Below, piece after piece: positions 34,872 to 42,867 of a stretch of 64,000 nucleotides of DNA. The DNA is taken from NCBI RefSeq assembly GCF_029960785.1, contig NZ_JASBQE010000002.1, positions 124,001-188,000 of the forward strand, written 5' to 3'. A program made the translations under genes and the position numbers. Positions within the stretch are counted from its first letter, which is position 1. Each line of letters begins with the position of its first letter. This DNA is from Polyangium sp. 15x6 (GTDB lineage: Bacteria > Myxococcota_A > Polyangia > Polyangiales > Polyangiaceae). The notes under the pieces were generated by a model. That model was not told the origin of the DNA. It searched no databases and saw only the letters and a program-made list of their open reading frames with translations.

Positions 34872-34929
34872 GCCCACGCGCAAGGACGTGGCTCCTCTCC
34901 ACGTGGGCCGGTAGTGGGCGATGCTCTTC

Positions 34930-35328
34930 CTAGCTCGACTGCCCGTGCGGGGCGGCCTCTGACGCGGGGGCCACGTCGGGCTCCTGGCCGATGAGGTAGC
35001 TGTCCTTGCTCTCAAGCACTCTCTTCGCCGGGATTGCACTGTCGGAGCCATGTTCTGTTTGGCGCCAGAGCACGTGCTCACCTGTCATACCGGCCACTAC
35101 CAAGATGCGCCCATGCTGCTTGAAGCGCCAAACCTGGCCCTTCTTGATCTCCTTCGGTTTCTGCGCGGCAGCCAAGCGAGCCTCTTTCGCGAGAAGCCGT
35201 TCGTACGCCGCGTCAGCGAGGCTCTCGGCCCGTTCAGCGACCACGGCCGCTGGCTCCTGGGCGCTCGACGTGGTCAAGCCCGTCAACGCCGACACGAAAC
35301 ACTCGTACCACCTGGGATCGACAATCAT
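34930..35328 (-). CDS. Hypothetical phage protein, 132 aa
   Basis: No family is recognised. The N-terminal half is an Ala/Glu-rich helix (AAVVAERAESLADAAYERLL). The second half has a small beta-rich domain (KKGQVWRFKQHGRILVVAGM, EHVLWRQTEHG) of a type often found in short regulatory or DNA-binding phage proteins. ATG 35328 has GGAGG nine bases upstream. It is convergent with the DUF2806-like gene and is preceded by a hairpin at 35465. Confidence 0.65.
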   Translation of the reverse strand: MIVDPRWYECFVSALTGLTTSSAQEPAAVVAERAESLADAAYERLLAKEARLAAAQKPKEIKKGQVWRFKQHGRILVVAGMTGEHVLWRQTEHGSDSAIPAKRVLESKDSYLIGQEPDVAPASEAAPHGQSS

Positions 35329-35464
35329 CTTGCATCCTCCAATCTGAAGGAGCCGGTAGCGCGTCCCCCATCAACGAGCAAGGATCATTCGATCGGGTGC
35401 GGGATGTGGAAAAGATGGGGGCGCGGGGCTCGGTCGGTCGAAGGAACACCGGCTTGTTCTCTTG

Positions 35465-35493
35465 GCCCGGCCCGCCCAGGTGATGGGCCGGGC
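35465..35493 (-). terminator. Hairpin between two minus-strand genes
   Basis: A perfect nine-base stem GCCCGGCCC/GGGCCGGGC lies just downstream of the 35503-35940 gene. It has no long U-run, so it could be a weak terminator or a processing site. Confidence 0.5.
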
Positions 35494-35502
35494 TCTCGTC
35501 GT

Positions 35503-35940
35503 TCAGATGTCGGTGTCCAGGTCGACGCCGTCTCTCTTCGCGATTGCCAAGCCCTTCTCCAGATCCTCGGCAAGACACGTCTTGTCTGCCAGCCTTCGAG
35601 CGATCTCCGCGTGACCCTCGTCTTGCCTCAGCCGAGACGCCGCGAGGATGTCGTCATCGGCGCAGCCCGCACACCATACGATGTAGACCCTCCGAAGATC
35701 CTCCGGGTCGAGGCCCTGGAGCCAGTGCCACAGAGCGTAATCATGCGGGCGCTGGGCTTTCCAGGCGTCCGGATCACTGCGAAATCTGATCGATTCCATC
35801 GCTTCGCGAACCACGTCGGCTGAATTCCGAAGGGGGTATGGCCCCTTCAGGTTGGCGTCGTACTCCTCGGCTCGCCTCGTCGCGAGCACGATGGTGTGCC
35901 GGAGGATCGCCACGATCCGCGTCTCGTGTCCCTTGCCCAT
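35503..35940 (-). CDS. Hypothetical phage protein, 145 aa
   Basis: A soluble, helical protein with no recognised family. It begins ETRIVAILRHTIVLATRRAE. The centre has WHWLQGLDPEDLRRVYIVWC and AGCADDDILAASRLRQDEGH, which look like a helical protein-binding or regulatory domain. ATG 35940 is preceded by AGGAGG. A 32-bp motif shared with position 44079 lies 114 bp upstream and may be its promoter. Confidence 0.65.
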   Translation of the reverse strand: MGKGHETRIVAILRHTIVLATRRAEEYDANLKGPYPLRNSADVVREAMESIRFRSDPDAWKAQRPHDYALWHWLQGLDPEDLRRVYIVWCAGCADDDILAASRLRQDEGHAEIARRLADKTCLAEDLEKGLAIAKRDGVDLDTDI

Positions 35941-36053
35941 CGACCATGACCTCCTGGGCCGCGTCCCCTGGACTGGCCCGCATCGAGCGCGAGACCTTCT
36001 CCCGCCCGTACAGAGGTCATGCCGCGGTCGATCGGCATCCCGCGACGATTTTC

Positions 36054-36085
36054 AAAAAAGGTAGGACAGGTGCCCACACGAGGAG
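36054..36085 (-). promoter_or_regulatory. Shared phage motif, copy 1
   Basis: The plus strand reads caaaaaag-gtaggacaggtg-cccacacgagga. A close match (caaaaataagtaggacacg...cccacacgtgag) is at 44079-44110. Both copies lie about 90-145 bp upstream of minus-strand genes and have the same orientation relative to them. This suggests a phage-specific promoter or activator site. Confidence 0.5.
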
Positions 36086-36136
36086 CCGGTGACGGCAACC
36101 CGGGTTGCGGCGGCGTCCGAGTCCAGACGCCGAGCT

Positions 36137-36448
36137 GGTTCCCGCGAAGGTTCCCGCGGTTCCCGCCGGTTCCCAAGCCGCGGGAACCAAGAATCCTCTG
36201 CGATTACAGGCACTTCCGAGTCAGGTTCCCGCGGTTCCCACTTTTTGAGAGGTATAGATACGTACGTGAGGCTCGAAAAATCGTTGGGGGCCTGGAGAGA
36301 CTTTCTCGGAGAGGGGTCCGAACGTGTCTCTACCCTCCCGAAAGCGGGAACCGCGGGAACCGAACCCGCAAGTGCATGATATGAAAGGTGATTCTCGGTT
36401 CCCACCCTCTGGGAACCGACGGGAACCCGTGGGAACCGTCCGGGAACG
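36137..36448. other. Array of 13 GGTTCCC/GGGAACC boxes, candidate replication origin
   Basis: Boxes GGTTCCC start at 36137, 36149, 36158, 36168, 36224, 36233 and 36397. Boxes GGGAACC start at 36182, 36346, 36355, 36411, 36421 and 36431, with a variant GGGAACG at 36442. Within clusters they are 9-12 bp apart, one helix turn. Left boxes mostly point one way and right boxes the other, around a more AT-rich core (36240-36290). The pair at 36397/36411 forms a perfect hairpin. The array lies in the only sizeable gap near the primase gene, so an origin with iterons, or a repressor array, is likely. Confidence 0.65.
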
Positions 36449-36453
36449 CGGGG

Positions 36454-36873
36454 TCAGTCGGCGGCGCGCCTCCCGCAGCGACACCGCTGTGCAGCCGTCT
36501 CCGTGAACTGGTAACTGGGCTGCATGACCGTTGGCACGTTGGGGCAGAGCCCCAGCGGCTTGCCCAACGCGATGCCGCTGAGTGACGTCATGAGATAGCT
36601 GAGCACCACCTCGTCGTCGGCGCCGGGCGCAAAGGTGAGTTCGAAGCTCTCGCCTGTCGGACGTACGAACGTCATGCCGCGCCGAACTTGCATCATGCCC
36701 ACCTGGAACCGAACGCTTCCGCACGTGCATCCGCTGACCCGCACCACCGCAATCGTGGTCCTGAAGCCGTCACGCTCCACGACAAGGGTCTCTTCACGGC
36801 CAACCTTCCACCCGGCCTCGACAAGCATCTCGCGTACCCGTCGGCGCCAGGCCGTCAGCTCTGCATCTCGCAC
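36454..36873 (-). CDS. Hypothetical phage protein, 139 aa
   Basis: No family is recognised. It has a helical start (LTAWRRRVREMLVEAGW), a beta-rich middle (TLVVERDGFRTTIAVVRVS, then CTCGSVRFQVGMM) and a C-terminal Cys/Arg cluster (AAQRCRCGRRAAD) that may bind metal or nucleic acid. It starts with GTG at 36873, with GGAGG about seven bases upstream. It points towards the box array and ends six bases from it, so it might encode a protein that acts on the array (speculative). Confidence 0.6.
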   Translation of the reverse strand: MRDAELTAWRRRVREMLVEAGWKVGREETLVVERDGFRTTIAVVRVSGCTCGSVRFQVGMMQVRRGMTFVRPTGESFELTFAPGADDEVVLSYLMTSLSGIALGKPLGLCPNVPTVMQPSYQFTETAAQRCRCGRRAAD

Positions 36874-37024
36874 GCATCACCTCCGCCCCCCTGGCTTACC
36901 ACGGGAGCCGCCTCGATGAGCTTCGCCCCGCTGGTCGTACGATTTTTCGTCGACCCGTGAACCACATCACCAAAACCTCGCGATAGTTCTCTTGTGAAAT
37001 CGCTCGGGGAGAAAGGAGGCCGTC

Positions 37025-37207
37025 ATGGGCCGCCACGATCCCCTGAGCAAGTCCAAGCCCGTCGTCCCCGTCGACGACGACGTCCACACCCGTATCCGCG
37101 TTCTCAGCGCGCAGAAGAACGTGACGATGAAGCTCATCGTCCGCGAAATGCTCGACCTCTACGAGGCGCACCTCGCCACGGCGCAGCAGGCCACCTCGAC
37201 CCCCTGA
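37025..37207 (+). CDS. Ribbon-helix-helix (Arc/CopG-like) small protein
   Basis: The 60-aa protein has a short strand (KPVVPVDDDVHTRIRVLSAQ) followed by VTMKLIVREMLDLYEAHL, the beta-alpha-alpha pattern of ribbon-helix-helix repressors. These bind DNA as dimers of dimers. The ribosome binding site is strong (AAAGGAGG, seven bases before ATG). It precedes the primase-helicase gene with a hairpin in between, so it is probably its autoregulating partner or a phage regulator. Confidence 0.7.
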   Translation: MGRHDPLSKSKPVVPVDDDVHTRIRVLSAQKNVTMKLIVREMLDLYEAHLATAQQATSTP

Positions 37208-37213
37208 AACGCG

Positions 37214-37239
37214 AAGACCCGCCGGGCAGGGCGGGTCCT
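37214..37239 (+). terminator. Attenuator before the primase-helicase gene
   Basis: The stem GACCCGCC/GGCGGGTC with loop GGGCA sits between the ribbon-helix-helix gene and the primase-helicase gene, followed by a weak CCTCGTGTG. It is a likely partial terminator. Confidence 0.5.
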
Positions 37240-37269
37240 CGTGTGCTCCCACGTAGGAGATTTGCTTCA

Positions 37270-40200
37270 ATGAATTCTACACCGGAAACGCAGAATGTCG
37301 AGGATGTCGCCGTGGGTGATGCTCCCGAGGCCCCGAAGTCGCGACTCATTCGCTTCTCCATGGGTCTGTCGAAGGAGACGTCCTCCTGGACGATGACGGC
37401 CCCCATGAGCTTCGAGGAGATGTCGAAGCTCTTCGAGGGGGCCAAGCCCGCCACGAAGTCGAAGGACGACCTCCCCGGTTGGTGCGCCGGTCATCTCACG
37501 GGTGCGCGAAACAAGGGCAACGCCACCGGTTCGGACGTGCTCGTCGTCGAGTACGATCAGCACGAGCTCGTCAAGACGGGCGAGCTGGACGACCGCGGCC
37601 GTGCGGTCCGCGAGAAGCGCCTTCTTCCCGAGGAGCGCCGTACGAGCATGGACACGGCCCTCTCCCGCTGGGATGGCGTCGAGCGCTTCCTCGTCACCTC
37701 GTTCTCCCACACCCCCGAGGTGCCGCGATTCCGGGTCGTTCTCGCCCTCTCCCGCCGCGTGAACCCCCAGGAATTCGATTGTCTCATCCATTGGGCTCTG
37801 CACAAGCTCATGGACGCGGGCGACACGGTGGACACGAGCTGCAAGGACATCTCGCGCCTGTGGTTCGTCCCGTGCATCCCCCCGTCGGGGCACTTCAACC
37901 ACAGGTACGTCGCGGGGAATTCCCTCGATGTGGATTTGATCCTCAAGAGCATTCCCACGGCAACCCCCAAAAAGTCCGAAGGGTTCGCCGCCGATTCGCG
38001 GATCGGGGAACGCATCGAGGAAATCAAGCATCGGGTCGACTTCGAGGACGTGCTTCGCGCGGACGGCATCCCCTTCTCCATCAAGGGATCGCATCGCGTC
38101 TACAACCTCCGCGGTGAGCGCACCCCGAGCGCCGTCTACTTCGAGGACGGGCACATCTACGATTTCGGATCGTCGGAAGTCTGGGACGTCATCTCCTACT
38201 GGCGCGAGCGTCACGCGAACGACGATTTCAAGCGGACCCTCGACGACCTCTCGGAGCGTGCCGGCTTGCCCGCGTTTTCGTGGAAGCTCGCGTCCAAGCC
38301 GCGCAAGGTGGACCCCACGCCCATCATCGCGGCTCTCCCGGCCGAGCTGCCGGACACGGGGCGCATGGGCGTCCTCGCACCTGCTCTCAAGGCGATTTCG
38401 ACGCAAGACGCGCTCGACCAAAAGACCTTCATCGACGCGCTTTTGGCGAAGTTTCCGAAGAAGGTCACCCGAAAGGACGTCGAGCGCGCTCTCCGCGAAA
38501 TCGCCGACACGGACGAGCAGGAGAACGAGACGAGCGACGGGACGTACGAGCTGCGGGACGGCGCCCTCTACCACGGGGATACGAAGCTCGTGAACGGCAA
38601 CATCGAGGTCATCGAGGCCGTGCGTCACGACGACGGGGCGGAGACGCGTGACTATTTCCGTGTCCGTGCGACGACGGAGAGCGGAACCGTCCTCCCCGAG
38701 TTCGAGGTCCCCATGGGGGAGTTCGACCTCATGTCTTGGCTCACCCCCAAGACGTTCGGCAATCTCCGCGTGGAGCCCGGGAAGACGACCCGAGATCGTC
38801 TTCGCCACGCCATTCTCACGCGCTCGTCCTTCGGGCAGAGCGTGACCTACGGCGACTACGGCTGGCGCCTCATCGACGGTCGTCACGTGTTCATTCACGC
38901 GGACGGCGCCATCGGGACCGATGCCCCCATCCGCGTCGAGCCACCGAGCGAGAAGCTCCGGAAGTACACCCTCTCGCCCATCGATGCGCGAAAGGGTCTC
39001 GACCCCAAGCAGGCGCTCCGTCTCGCCATCTACGAGTCTCTGGAGTTCTTGAGGGTCGGCAAGTCGACCATCACCCATCCGCTCTACGCGAGCATCTGGC
39101 ACGCCCCCGTGCTCGATGTGCTCCCCCACCGTTCGGCCGTGACCATCATCGGGGAGACCGGCTCCTTGAAGTCGAGCCTCTCCTTCGAGGCCCAGCGTCA
39201 TTTCGGCTCCGGGTTCCTCACGATTCGCGATTTCGTTGCGAACTTCGAGAGCACGTCGACGGCCATGGAGATCATGGGCCACTCGCTCCACAACATGCTG
39301 CTCGTGGTCGACGATGCATGGCCGAAGGCGGGCCGCGAGGGCGACAAGCAGCGGGACCTGTGCCGTCGGATGATTCACACGTACGGGAACGGCTCGTCGC
39401 GGGAACGTGCCACCCCCGACGTCAAGCTCCGGGCCTCGCGGGAAATCCGCTCCGTCCTGTGGCTGACGGCGGAGACTGACCTCGCGTCCGCATCCGAGGG
39501 CGCGAGCACGGCAAACCGCGCCCTCAAGATTCACGTGCAGAAGGGGGACATCGACGGGAAGAAGCTCGCGTCTCTCCAGCTCTCGAAAAACCCCCATGCC
39601 GTCACGAGGGCCTACATTCAGTGGCTCGCGGACAATCCTTCGTGGCGGACGACGCTCCCCAATCGCCATCGCGACACCCTCTTCGAGCTGCGGGAGCTGG
39701 CCGCCAAGGGACAGATTCAGGCCCGCCAGCCCGAGGTTCTCGCGTCCCTTATCGTCGCGATGGGATCCTTCTTGGAGTTCTGCGTCGCAGTCGAGGCCAT
39801 CACCCAGGAATCGGCGGACAAGATCCTCGCCGAGACGCGAGCGGCCCTCATCGAGGTGGCCTCGGAGCAGACGGAAATCAGCAAGGCCACGTCTCCCGTC
39901 GCCCGCTACATGAGGCTCATCAAGTCGGCCCTCAACACGGGCCGGGCTCGTATCCGGCTTCCCGAGGAGCCCCTCAAGTCCGAGCCCGGGTGTGCGGACA
40001 TCGGGTGGGCGGAGTCCACGGGCACGCACGTCTGTCTCCAGCCCGAGGCGATGCACTCCCTGCTTGTCTCCACGGACAGCGAGAAGGCGGGCATCGCGCC
40101 TCTCCGCGACGTCTACCAGCAGATGGTGAGCGAGCTGGGGGCCACGCTGCCTACCGCAAGCGAGAAGGGCCGCACGGGCGTCAAGAGGGACCGCGGCGGC

Positions 40201-40536
40201 GTCAAGCAGAGGGTCATCGAGATCCCCATCGAGCACTTCGAGGGCGTCCGTCTGCCTGACCGCGATGCGTCCCCGTCGACGGACGAGGTGAACCCCCAGG
40301 TGGCGCGGAAGACGAACGAAGACCTCACGCCATACCTGGACCCCCTCCGCGCCCGAGTCGAACCCCAAGGTGAGGATCGCGTAAAGCTCATCCCCCTCAA
40401 CAATGCAGACCTTGGGGCGGCGGAATACCCTCTTGGGTATGCCGAGTTCCGGGCCATCTACGCAGTCGAGAACGACACCGTCTCGCTCATCGAGCAGGAC
40501 GGCATGTATCTGCCGATGAGGCGCGCGGTTCACTGA
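37270..40536 (+). CDS. Phage replication primase-helicase
   Basis: A 1088-aa protein. Residues ~15-230 resemble the archaeo-eukaryotic primase (prim-pol) part of phage replication proteins (DVLVVEYDQ, FRVVLALSRRV, DTSCKDISRLWFVPC). Residues ~250-325 look like a CHC2-type primase domain (GERTPSAVYFEDGHIYDFG), but all zinc-binding Cys are absent. The C-terminal helicase has Walker A GETGSLKSS (about 627-635) and Walker B MLLVVDDA (about 676-683), in the DUF927 style. ATG 37270 has GGAG ten bases upstream. It should initiate phage DNA replication near the box array. Confidence 0.8.
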   Translation: MNSTPETQNVEDVAVGDAPEAPKSRLIRFSMGLSKETSSWTMTAPMSFEEMSKLFEGAKPATKSKDDLPGWCAGHLTGARNKGNATGSDVLVVEYDQHELVKTGELDDRGRAVREKRLLPEERRTSMDTALSRWDGVERFLVTSFSHTPEVPRFRVVLALSRRVNPQEFDCLIHWALHKLMDAGDTVDTSCKDISRLWFVPCIPPSGHFNHRYVAGNSLDVDLILKSIPTATPKKSEGFAADSRIGERIEEIKHRVDFEDVLRADGIPFSIKGSHRVYNLRGERTPSAVYFEDGHIYDFGSSEVWDVISYWRERHANDDFKRTLDDLSERAGLPAFSWKLASKPRKVDPTPIIAALPAELPDTGRMGVLAPALKAISTQDALDQKTFIDALLAKFPKKVTRKDVERALREIADTDEQENETSDGTYELRDGALYHGDTKLVNGNIEVIEAVRHDDGAETRDYFRVRATTESGTVLPEFEVPMGEFDLMSWLTPKTFGNLRVEPGKTTRDRLRHAILTRSSFGQSVTYGDYGWRLIDGRHVFIHADGAIGTDAPIRVEPPSEKLRKYTLSPIDARKGLDPKQALRLAIYESLEFLRVGKSTITHPLYASIWHAPVLDVLPHRSAVTIIGETGSLKSSLSFEAQRHFGSGFLTIRDFVANFESTSTAMEIMGHSLHNMLLVVDDAWPKAGREGDKQRDLCRRMIHTYGNGSSRERATPDVKLRASREIRSVLWLTAETDLASASEGASTANRALKIHVQKGDIDGKKLASLQLSKNPHAVTRAYIQWLADNPSWRTTLPNRHRDTLFELRELAAKGQIQARQPEVLASLIVAMGSFLEFCVAVEAITQESADKILAETRAALIEVASEQTEISKATSPVARYMRLIKSALNTGRARIRLPEEPLKSEPGCADIGWAESTGTHVCLQPEAMHSLLVSTDSEKAGIAPLRDVYQQMVSELGATLPTASEKGRTGVKRDRGGVKQRVIEIPIEHFEGVRLPDRDASPSTDEVNPQVARKTNEDLTPYLDPLRARVEPQGEDRVKLIPLNNADLGAAEYPLGYAEFRAIYAVENDTVSLIEQDGMYLPMRRAVH

Positions 40537-40794
40537 CCCCCAAGAACCCACCAGGCCCCCCGGCATCCCCGTCCCGCGCGACACGGGCGTCGATGCCGAG
40601 GGCCTGACCCCCCAAGATGCAAATCGTCATGGGGCCGGTTGATCGGGTGGGAGCGGCGCTTGTAGAGGCCGACAGACTCACCCCGAGGCCCCTTCGTTTA
40701 CGTTCCGCCGTCACTGTAACCCATAATCCTTTTGTGCCTCGGAGAAGGGTGTAACGAGCGAAAGAATCGTAACGCCCCGGTGTAGGAGAGGGAC

Positions 40795-41148
40795 ATGGCG
40801 AAGCAGACCAAGCAGACCAAGAAGAAGACGAACCCCAACCTGGAGGCCGTGTTCGCCGTGGCCAGGGATATCGGCCTGTACGACCGCCTGATCGCGGCCT
40901 ACCAGGCGGATCGGCAGCGCCCCATCGCGCTCCGATACGATATCCCTGGGACGGGCGTCCATGTGCCGCACTCTGACGCCGCCTCGGAGCACGGCCGCAC
41001 CTGGGCGGGGATGATCCGGTTCTACGTGGCCCAGGTCGAGACCCGGTGCCCACGTCTGCGGTGTGATGGGCGTCGCCTGCTTGGGGACGTGTGCTCGAAG
41101 TGCGGACACCAGATGTCGCCCCTCGCCGTGCCACCGCCGGAGTGGTGA
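40795..41148 (+). CDS. Small zinc-ribbon-like phage protein
   Basis: The 117-aa protein has a Lys/Thr-rich start (AKQTKQTKKKTNPN) and a C-terminal pair of Cys motifs, RCPRLRC and VCSKCGHQ, spaced like a zinc ribbon (C-x4-C...C-x2-C). Nucleic-acid binding is likely. GTAGGAGAG lies six bases upstream of the ATG. The 258 bp before it (40537-40794) hold no gene. It is followed two bases later by another small gene. Confidence 0.65.
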   Translation: MAKQTKQTKKKTNPNLEAVFAVARDIGLYDRLIAAYQADRQRPIALRYDIPGTGVHVPHSDAASEHGRTWAGMIRFYVAQVETRCPRLRCDGRRLLGDVCSKCGHQMSPLAVPPPEW

Positions 41149-41150
41149 CC

Positions 41151-41318
41151 ATGGACGACCAGCCCCCCAAGAACAAGACCAGGTCCCTCCTCATCCACGT
41201 GTCGGAGGAGGAATACCGTAGGTTCGCGGTCGGTCGAGCTGAAAAAGGGGTCAAGACGGCGGAGTACCTGACGTATCTGCTCGATCTGGCTGATAGGCGC
41301 GACGACGATCCGTCCTGA
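41151..41318 (+). CDS. Small ribbon-helix-helix-like protein
   Basis: The 55-aa protein has RSLLIHVSEEEYRRFAVGRA followed by VKTAEYLTYLLDLADRR, a plausible ribbon-helix-helix. It is the second prophage gene of this kind. Two bases after the zinc-ribbon gene and just ahead of a strong terminator, it ends a small operon. Confidence 0.6.
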   Translation: MDDQPPKNKTRSLLIHVSEEEYRRFAVGRAEKGVKTAEYLTYLLDLADRRDDDPS

Positions 41319-41337
41319 CCCCCAAGACCAATACCAA

Positions 41338-41388
41338 AAAACGAAGAGGGCCCCGGATGCACCACCGCTCCGGGGCCCTCTTCGTTTT
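41338..41388. terminator. Strong bidirectional terminator
   Basis: A perfect 19-bp stem, AAAACGAAGAGGGCCCCGG paired with its complement, has a 13-base loop and A and T runs on both flanks. It closes the replication operon. Confidence 0.9.
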
Positions 41389-41414
41389 GATAGTCCTTCT
41401 ATACGGCACCTCTA

Positions 41415-41445
41415 CTGACACCGGAGAGTTTCGTCCCGGTGTCAG
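41415..41445. promoter_or_regulatory. Operator-like inverted repeat before lipoprotein gene
   Basis: The inverted repeat CTGACACCGG/CCGGTGTCAG with an 11-base centre lies ten bases before the lipoprotein ATG and covers its ribosome binding region. It could be a repressor site or an mRNA hairpin that controls translation. Confidence 0.55.
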
Positions 41446-41454
41446 AGGGGAACC

Positions 41455-41811
41455 ATGAAGAAGTACATCGCGGCGATCATCGCGGCTCTGACGCTCACCT
41501 TCACGGCTTGCGTCGGGGAGCCGGAAACCGAGACGGAGTGCGCCGTCGCCATCTACCCGGGGGCGCATACTCAGGGGTGCATCACGTGCGGGGAGATGAT
41601 CTGGTCGGGCGGGGATCCCGCCGACCTCTGCCCGGACGCGGTGGTGCCGTACGACGACCTCATGACGTGCTTCTACAACGAGGCGGTCGTGGGGTGCCCG
41701 TACGAGTGGGGCGTCCGATTGGAACTGGCGTGCTTGACCAATATCGGCAAGGCGCCGAACTGCTGGCCGTTCTACCAGGCGTGCCGTGGCCCTTCGGGGG
41801 AGGAGGAGTGA
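41455..41811 (+). CDS. Prophage-encoded lipoprotein, Cys-rich
   Basis: The 118-aa protein has a textbook lipoprotein signal (MKKYIAAIIAALTLTFTAC). Eight or more cysteines follow in pairs (ECAVAI, GCITCGEM, LCPDA, TCFYNE, GCPYE, ACLTN, NCWPF, ACRG). It would be anchored in a membrane of the lysogen and held by disulfides. Phage lipoproteins often block superinfection, but the function here is unknown. It begins after a terminator and an inverted repeat, so it has its own control. The next gene starts two bases after its stop. Confidence 0.75.
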   Translation: MKKYIAAIIAALTLTFTACVGEPETETECAVAIYPGAHTQGCITCGEMIWSGGDPADLCPDAVVPYDDLMTCFYNEAVVGCPYEWGVRLELACLTNIGKAPNCWPFYQACRGPSGEEE

Positions 41812-41813
41812 TC

Positions 41814-42041
41814 ATGGCGATCAAGTTTTCCCGCGGCGAGGAGGGCGAGTTCGTCGTCACCGACTCGGCAACGGGTGAGACGAGGATCTACGTGGATCGA
41901 GACGCGTGGCTCGCCGATGCTCTCGGCGAGGTGCTTCGCGCGACGGAGCGGATTGACGCGGGCCTCGTTCGCCTCGAAAAGAGCTACGCCCGCAGCTCCT
42001 CGGCGGCGGACGACGACGTCGAGGTCCCCACGTGGCCGTGA
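41814..42041 (+). CDS. Hypothetical phage protein, 75 aa
   Basis: No family is recognised. It has a beta-rich start (IKFSRGEEGEFVVTDSATG) and a helical acidic middle (DAWLADALGEVLRATERIDA). GGAGGAG is seven bases before the ATG. It overlaps the next gene by ten bases in a small operon that runs to 42757. Confidence 0.6.
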   Translation: MAIKFSRGEEGEFVVTDSATGETRIYVDRDAWLADALGEVLRATERIDAGLVRLEKSYARSSSAADDDVEVPTWP

Positions 42042-42226
42042 TCAAGAACCCCCAGCTCGCCGAAGAGCTGCGTCGGACGGTCGAGACGTGCGGGATCCGA
42101 GATACCGCACGGGCATTTCACGTGTCGATCCCCCAGCTCAAGGCGCTCCTCAAGTCCGAGGAGTTCGAGCCGGAGCAGCTCCGGCTCGCGGTCGCGCTCG
42201 GGCTCCTGGAGCTGTGGGAGGAGTAG
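42032..42226 (+). CDS. Small HTH-like protein, 64 aa
   Basis: An all-helical small protein, IKNPQLAEELRRTVETCGIR then DTARAFHVSIPQLKALLKSE. It looks like a short helix-turn-helix of the homeodomain-like type. It starts with GTG at 42032 (or 42038) inside the end of the previous gene, so translation is coupled. It may be a regulator. Confidence 0.55.
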   Translation: MAVIKNPQLAEELRRTVETCGIRDTARAFHVSIPQLKALLKSEEFEPEQLRLAVALGLLELWEE

Positions 42227-42230
42227 CTTC

Positions 42231-42404
42231 GTGAGCTACGCCGGATACAAGATCCTTCGACGACGGGCGACGTTCTGGATCGCCCGCCGTCGAACCAAGA
42301 CGGCGATCCACCAGATCGGCCCCGCCCGATCTCTGCGCGAGATCCAGGCGGAGATCGACCGACGAAATGCTGAACTCCCATGGGAGGAGCTGATCGAGCA
42401 ATGA
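42231..42404 (+). CDS. Small basic protein, 57 aa
   Basis: A GTG start at 42231, with GGGAGGAG about nine bases upstream, opens a 57-residue frame. The protein is basic at the start (ILRRRATFWIARRRTKTA) and acidic at the end (EIDRRNAELPWEELIEQ). It overlaps the next ATG by four bases (ATGA). No family is recognised. Confidence 0.55.
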   Translation: MSYAGYKILRRRATFWIARRRTKTAIHQIGPARSLREIQAEIDRRNAELPWEELIEQ

Positions 42405-42757
42405 ACCCCAAGGAGCAAGCTCGGGCCCGAGCCTTCGTCGCCGCCGTCGTGGCGGAGCCCGTCGGGCCCGGCCTCGTTTCCCGTGTTCGCGAGCGACAGG
42501 AGGCGATCCTCAGCCGTGGCACGCGCGGGAAATGGGGGTCGCTCCCTGCTGAGGAGATCACCCGTATCTTCGACCAGCTCGGCGGGGTCGCCTCTGCGGC
42601 CAGGCATCTCGGCGTGAGGCATACGACGCTCCATCGCTGGAGACGAGCGGCGAGGATGCCGCTCGCAGCCTGGACGCTGGCGATCGATCTGATCGCATCG
42701 GGGGCACGGCCGATCCGAAAAAACCTGCACAATCGCCGCACCGGACACACCCGATGA
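42401..42757 (+). CDS. HTH protein, 118 aa
   Basis: It has a helical N-terminus, EQARARAFVAAVVAEP, and a helix-turn-helix GGVASAARHLGVRHTTLHRW of the YdaS/terminase-small-subunit or Cro-like kind near residues 63-82. It is likely a DNA-binding phage regulator. It is the last gene of the 41814-42757 operon and is followed by a terminator at 42800. Confidence 0.65.
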   Translation: MNPKEQARARAFVAAVVAEPVGPGLVSRVRERQEAILSRGTRGKWGSLPAEEITRIFDQLGGVASAARHLGVRHTTLHRWRRAARMPLAAWTLAIDLIASGARPIRKNLHNRRTGHTR

Positions 42758-42799
42758 TCGGTGTAGTGGACGAGTCCCGGCGATCGACAACAAAGGGGC

Positions 42800-42848
42800 G
42801 GCGGGGCGTCGACCTCGACATTTCGGTCGAGCGACACCCCGCCGTTTT
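42800..42848 (+). terminator. Terminator after the HTH gene
   Basis: A long GC stem (GGCGGGG...CCCCGCC, continued by GTCG/CGAC-type and TCGA/TCGA pairs) is followed by GTTTTTC. It ends the 41814-42757 operon. It also lies inside the longest open frame that would start at 42754, arguing for the shorter start of the next gene. Confidence 0.75.
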
Positions 42849-42867
42849 TCTTGGGGGGATGTATACT

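Noticed and set aside
40487-41365. Antisense frames across the zinc-ribbon and ribbon-helix-helix genes
   Set aside because: The minus-strand frames lack ribosome binding sites and run through a strong terminator; the plus-strand genes have clear starts.
42754-42867. Longer start for the 42868-43134 gene
   Set aside because: A rho-independent terminator (42800-42848) lies within the extension, and the GTG at 42868 has a good ribosome binding site.
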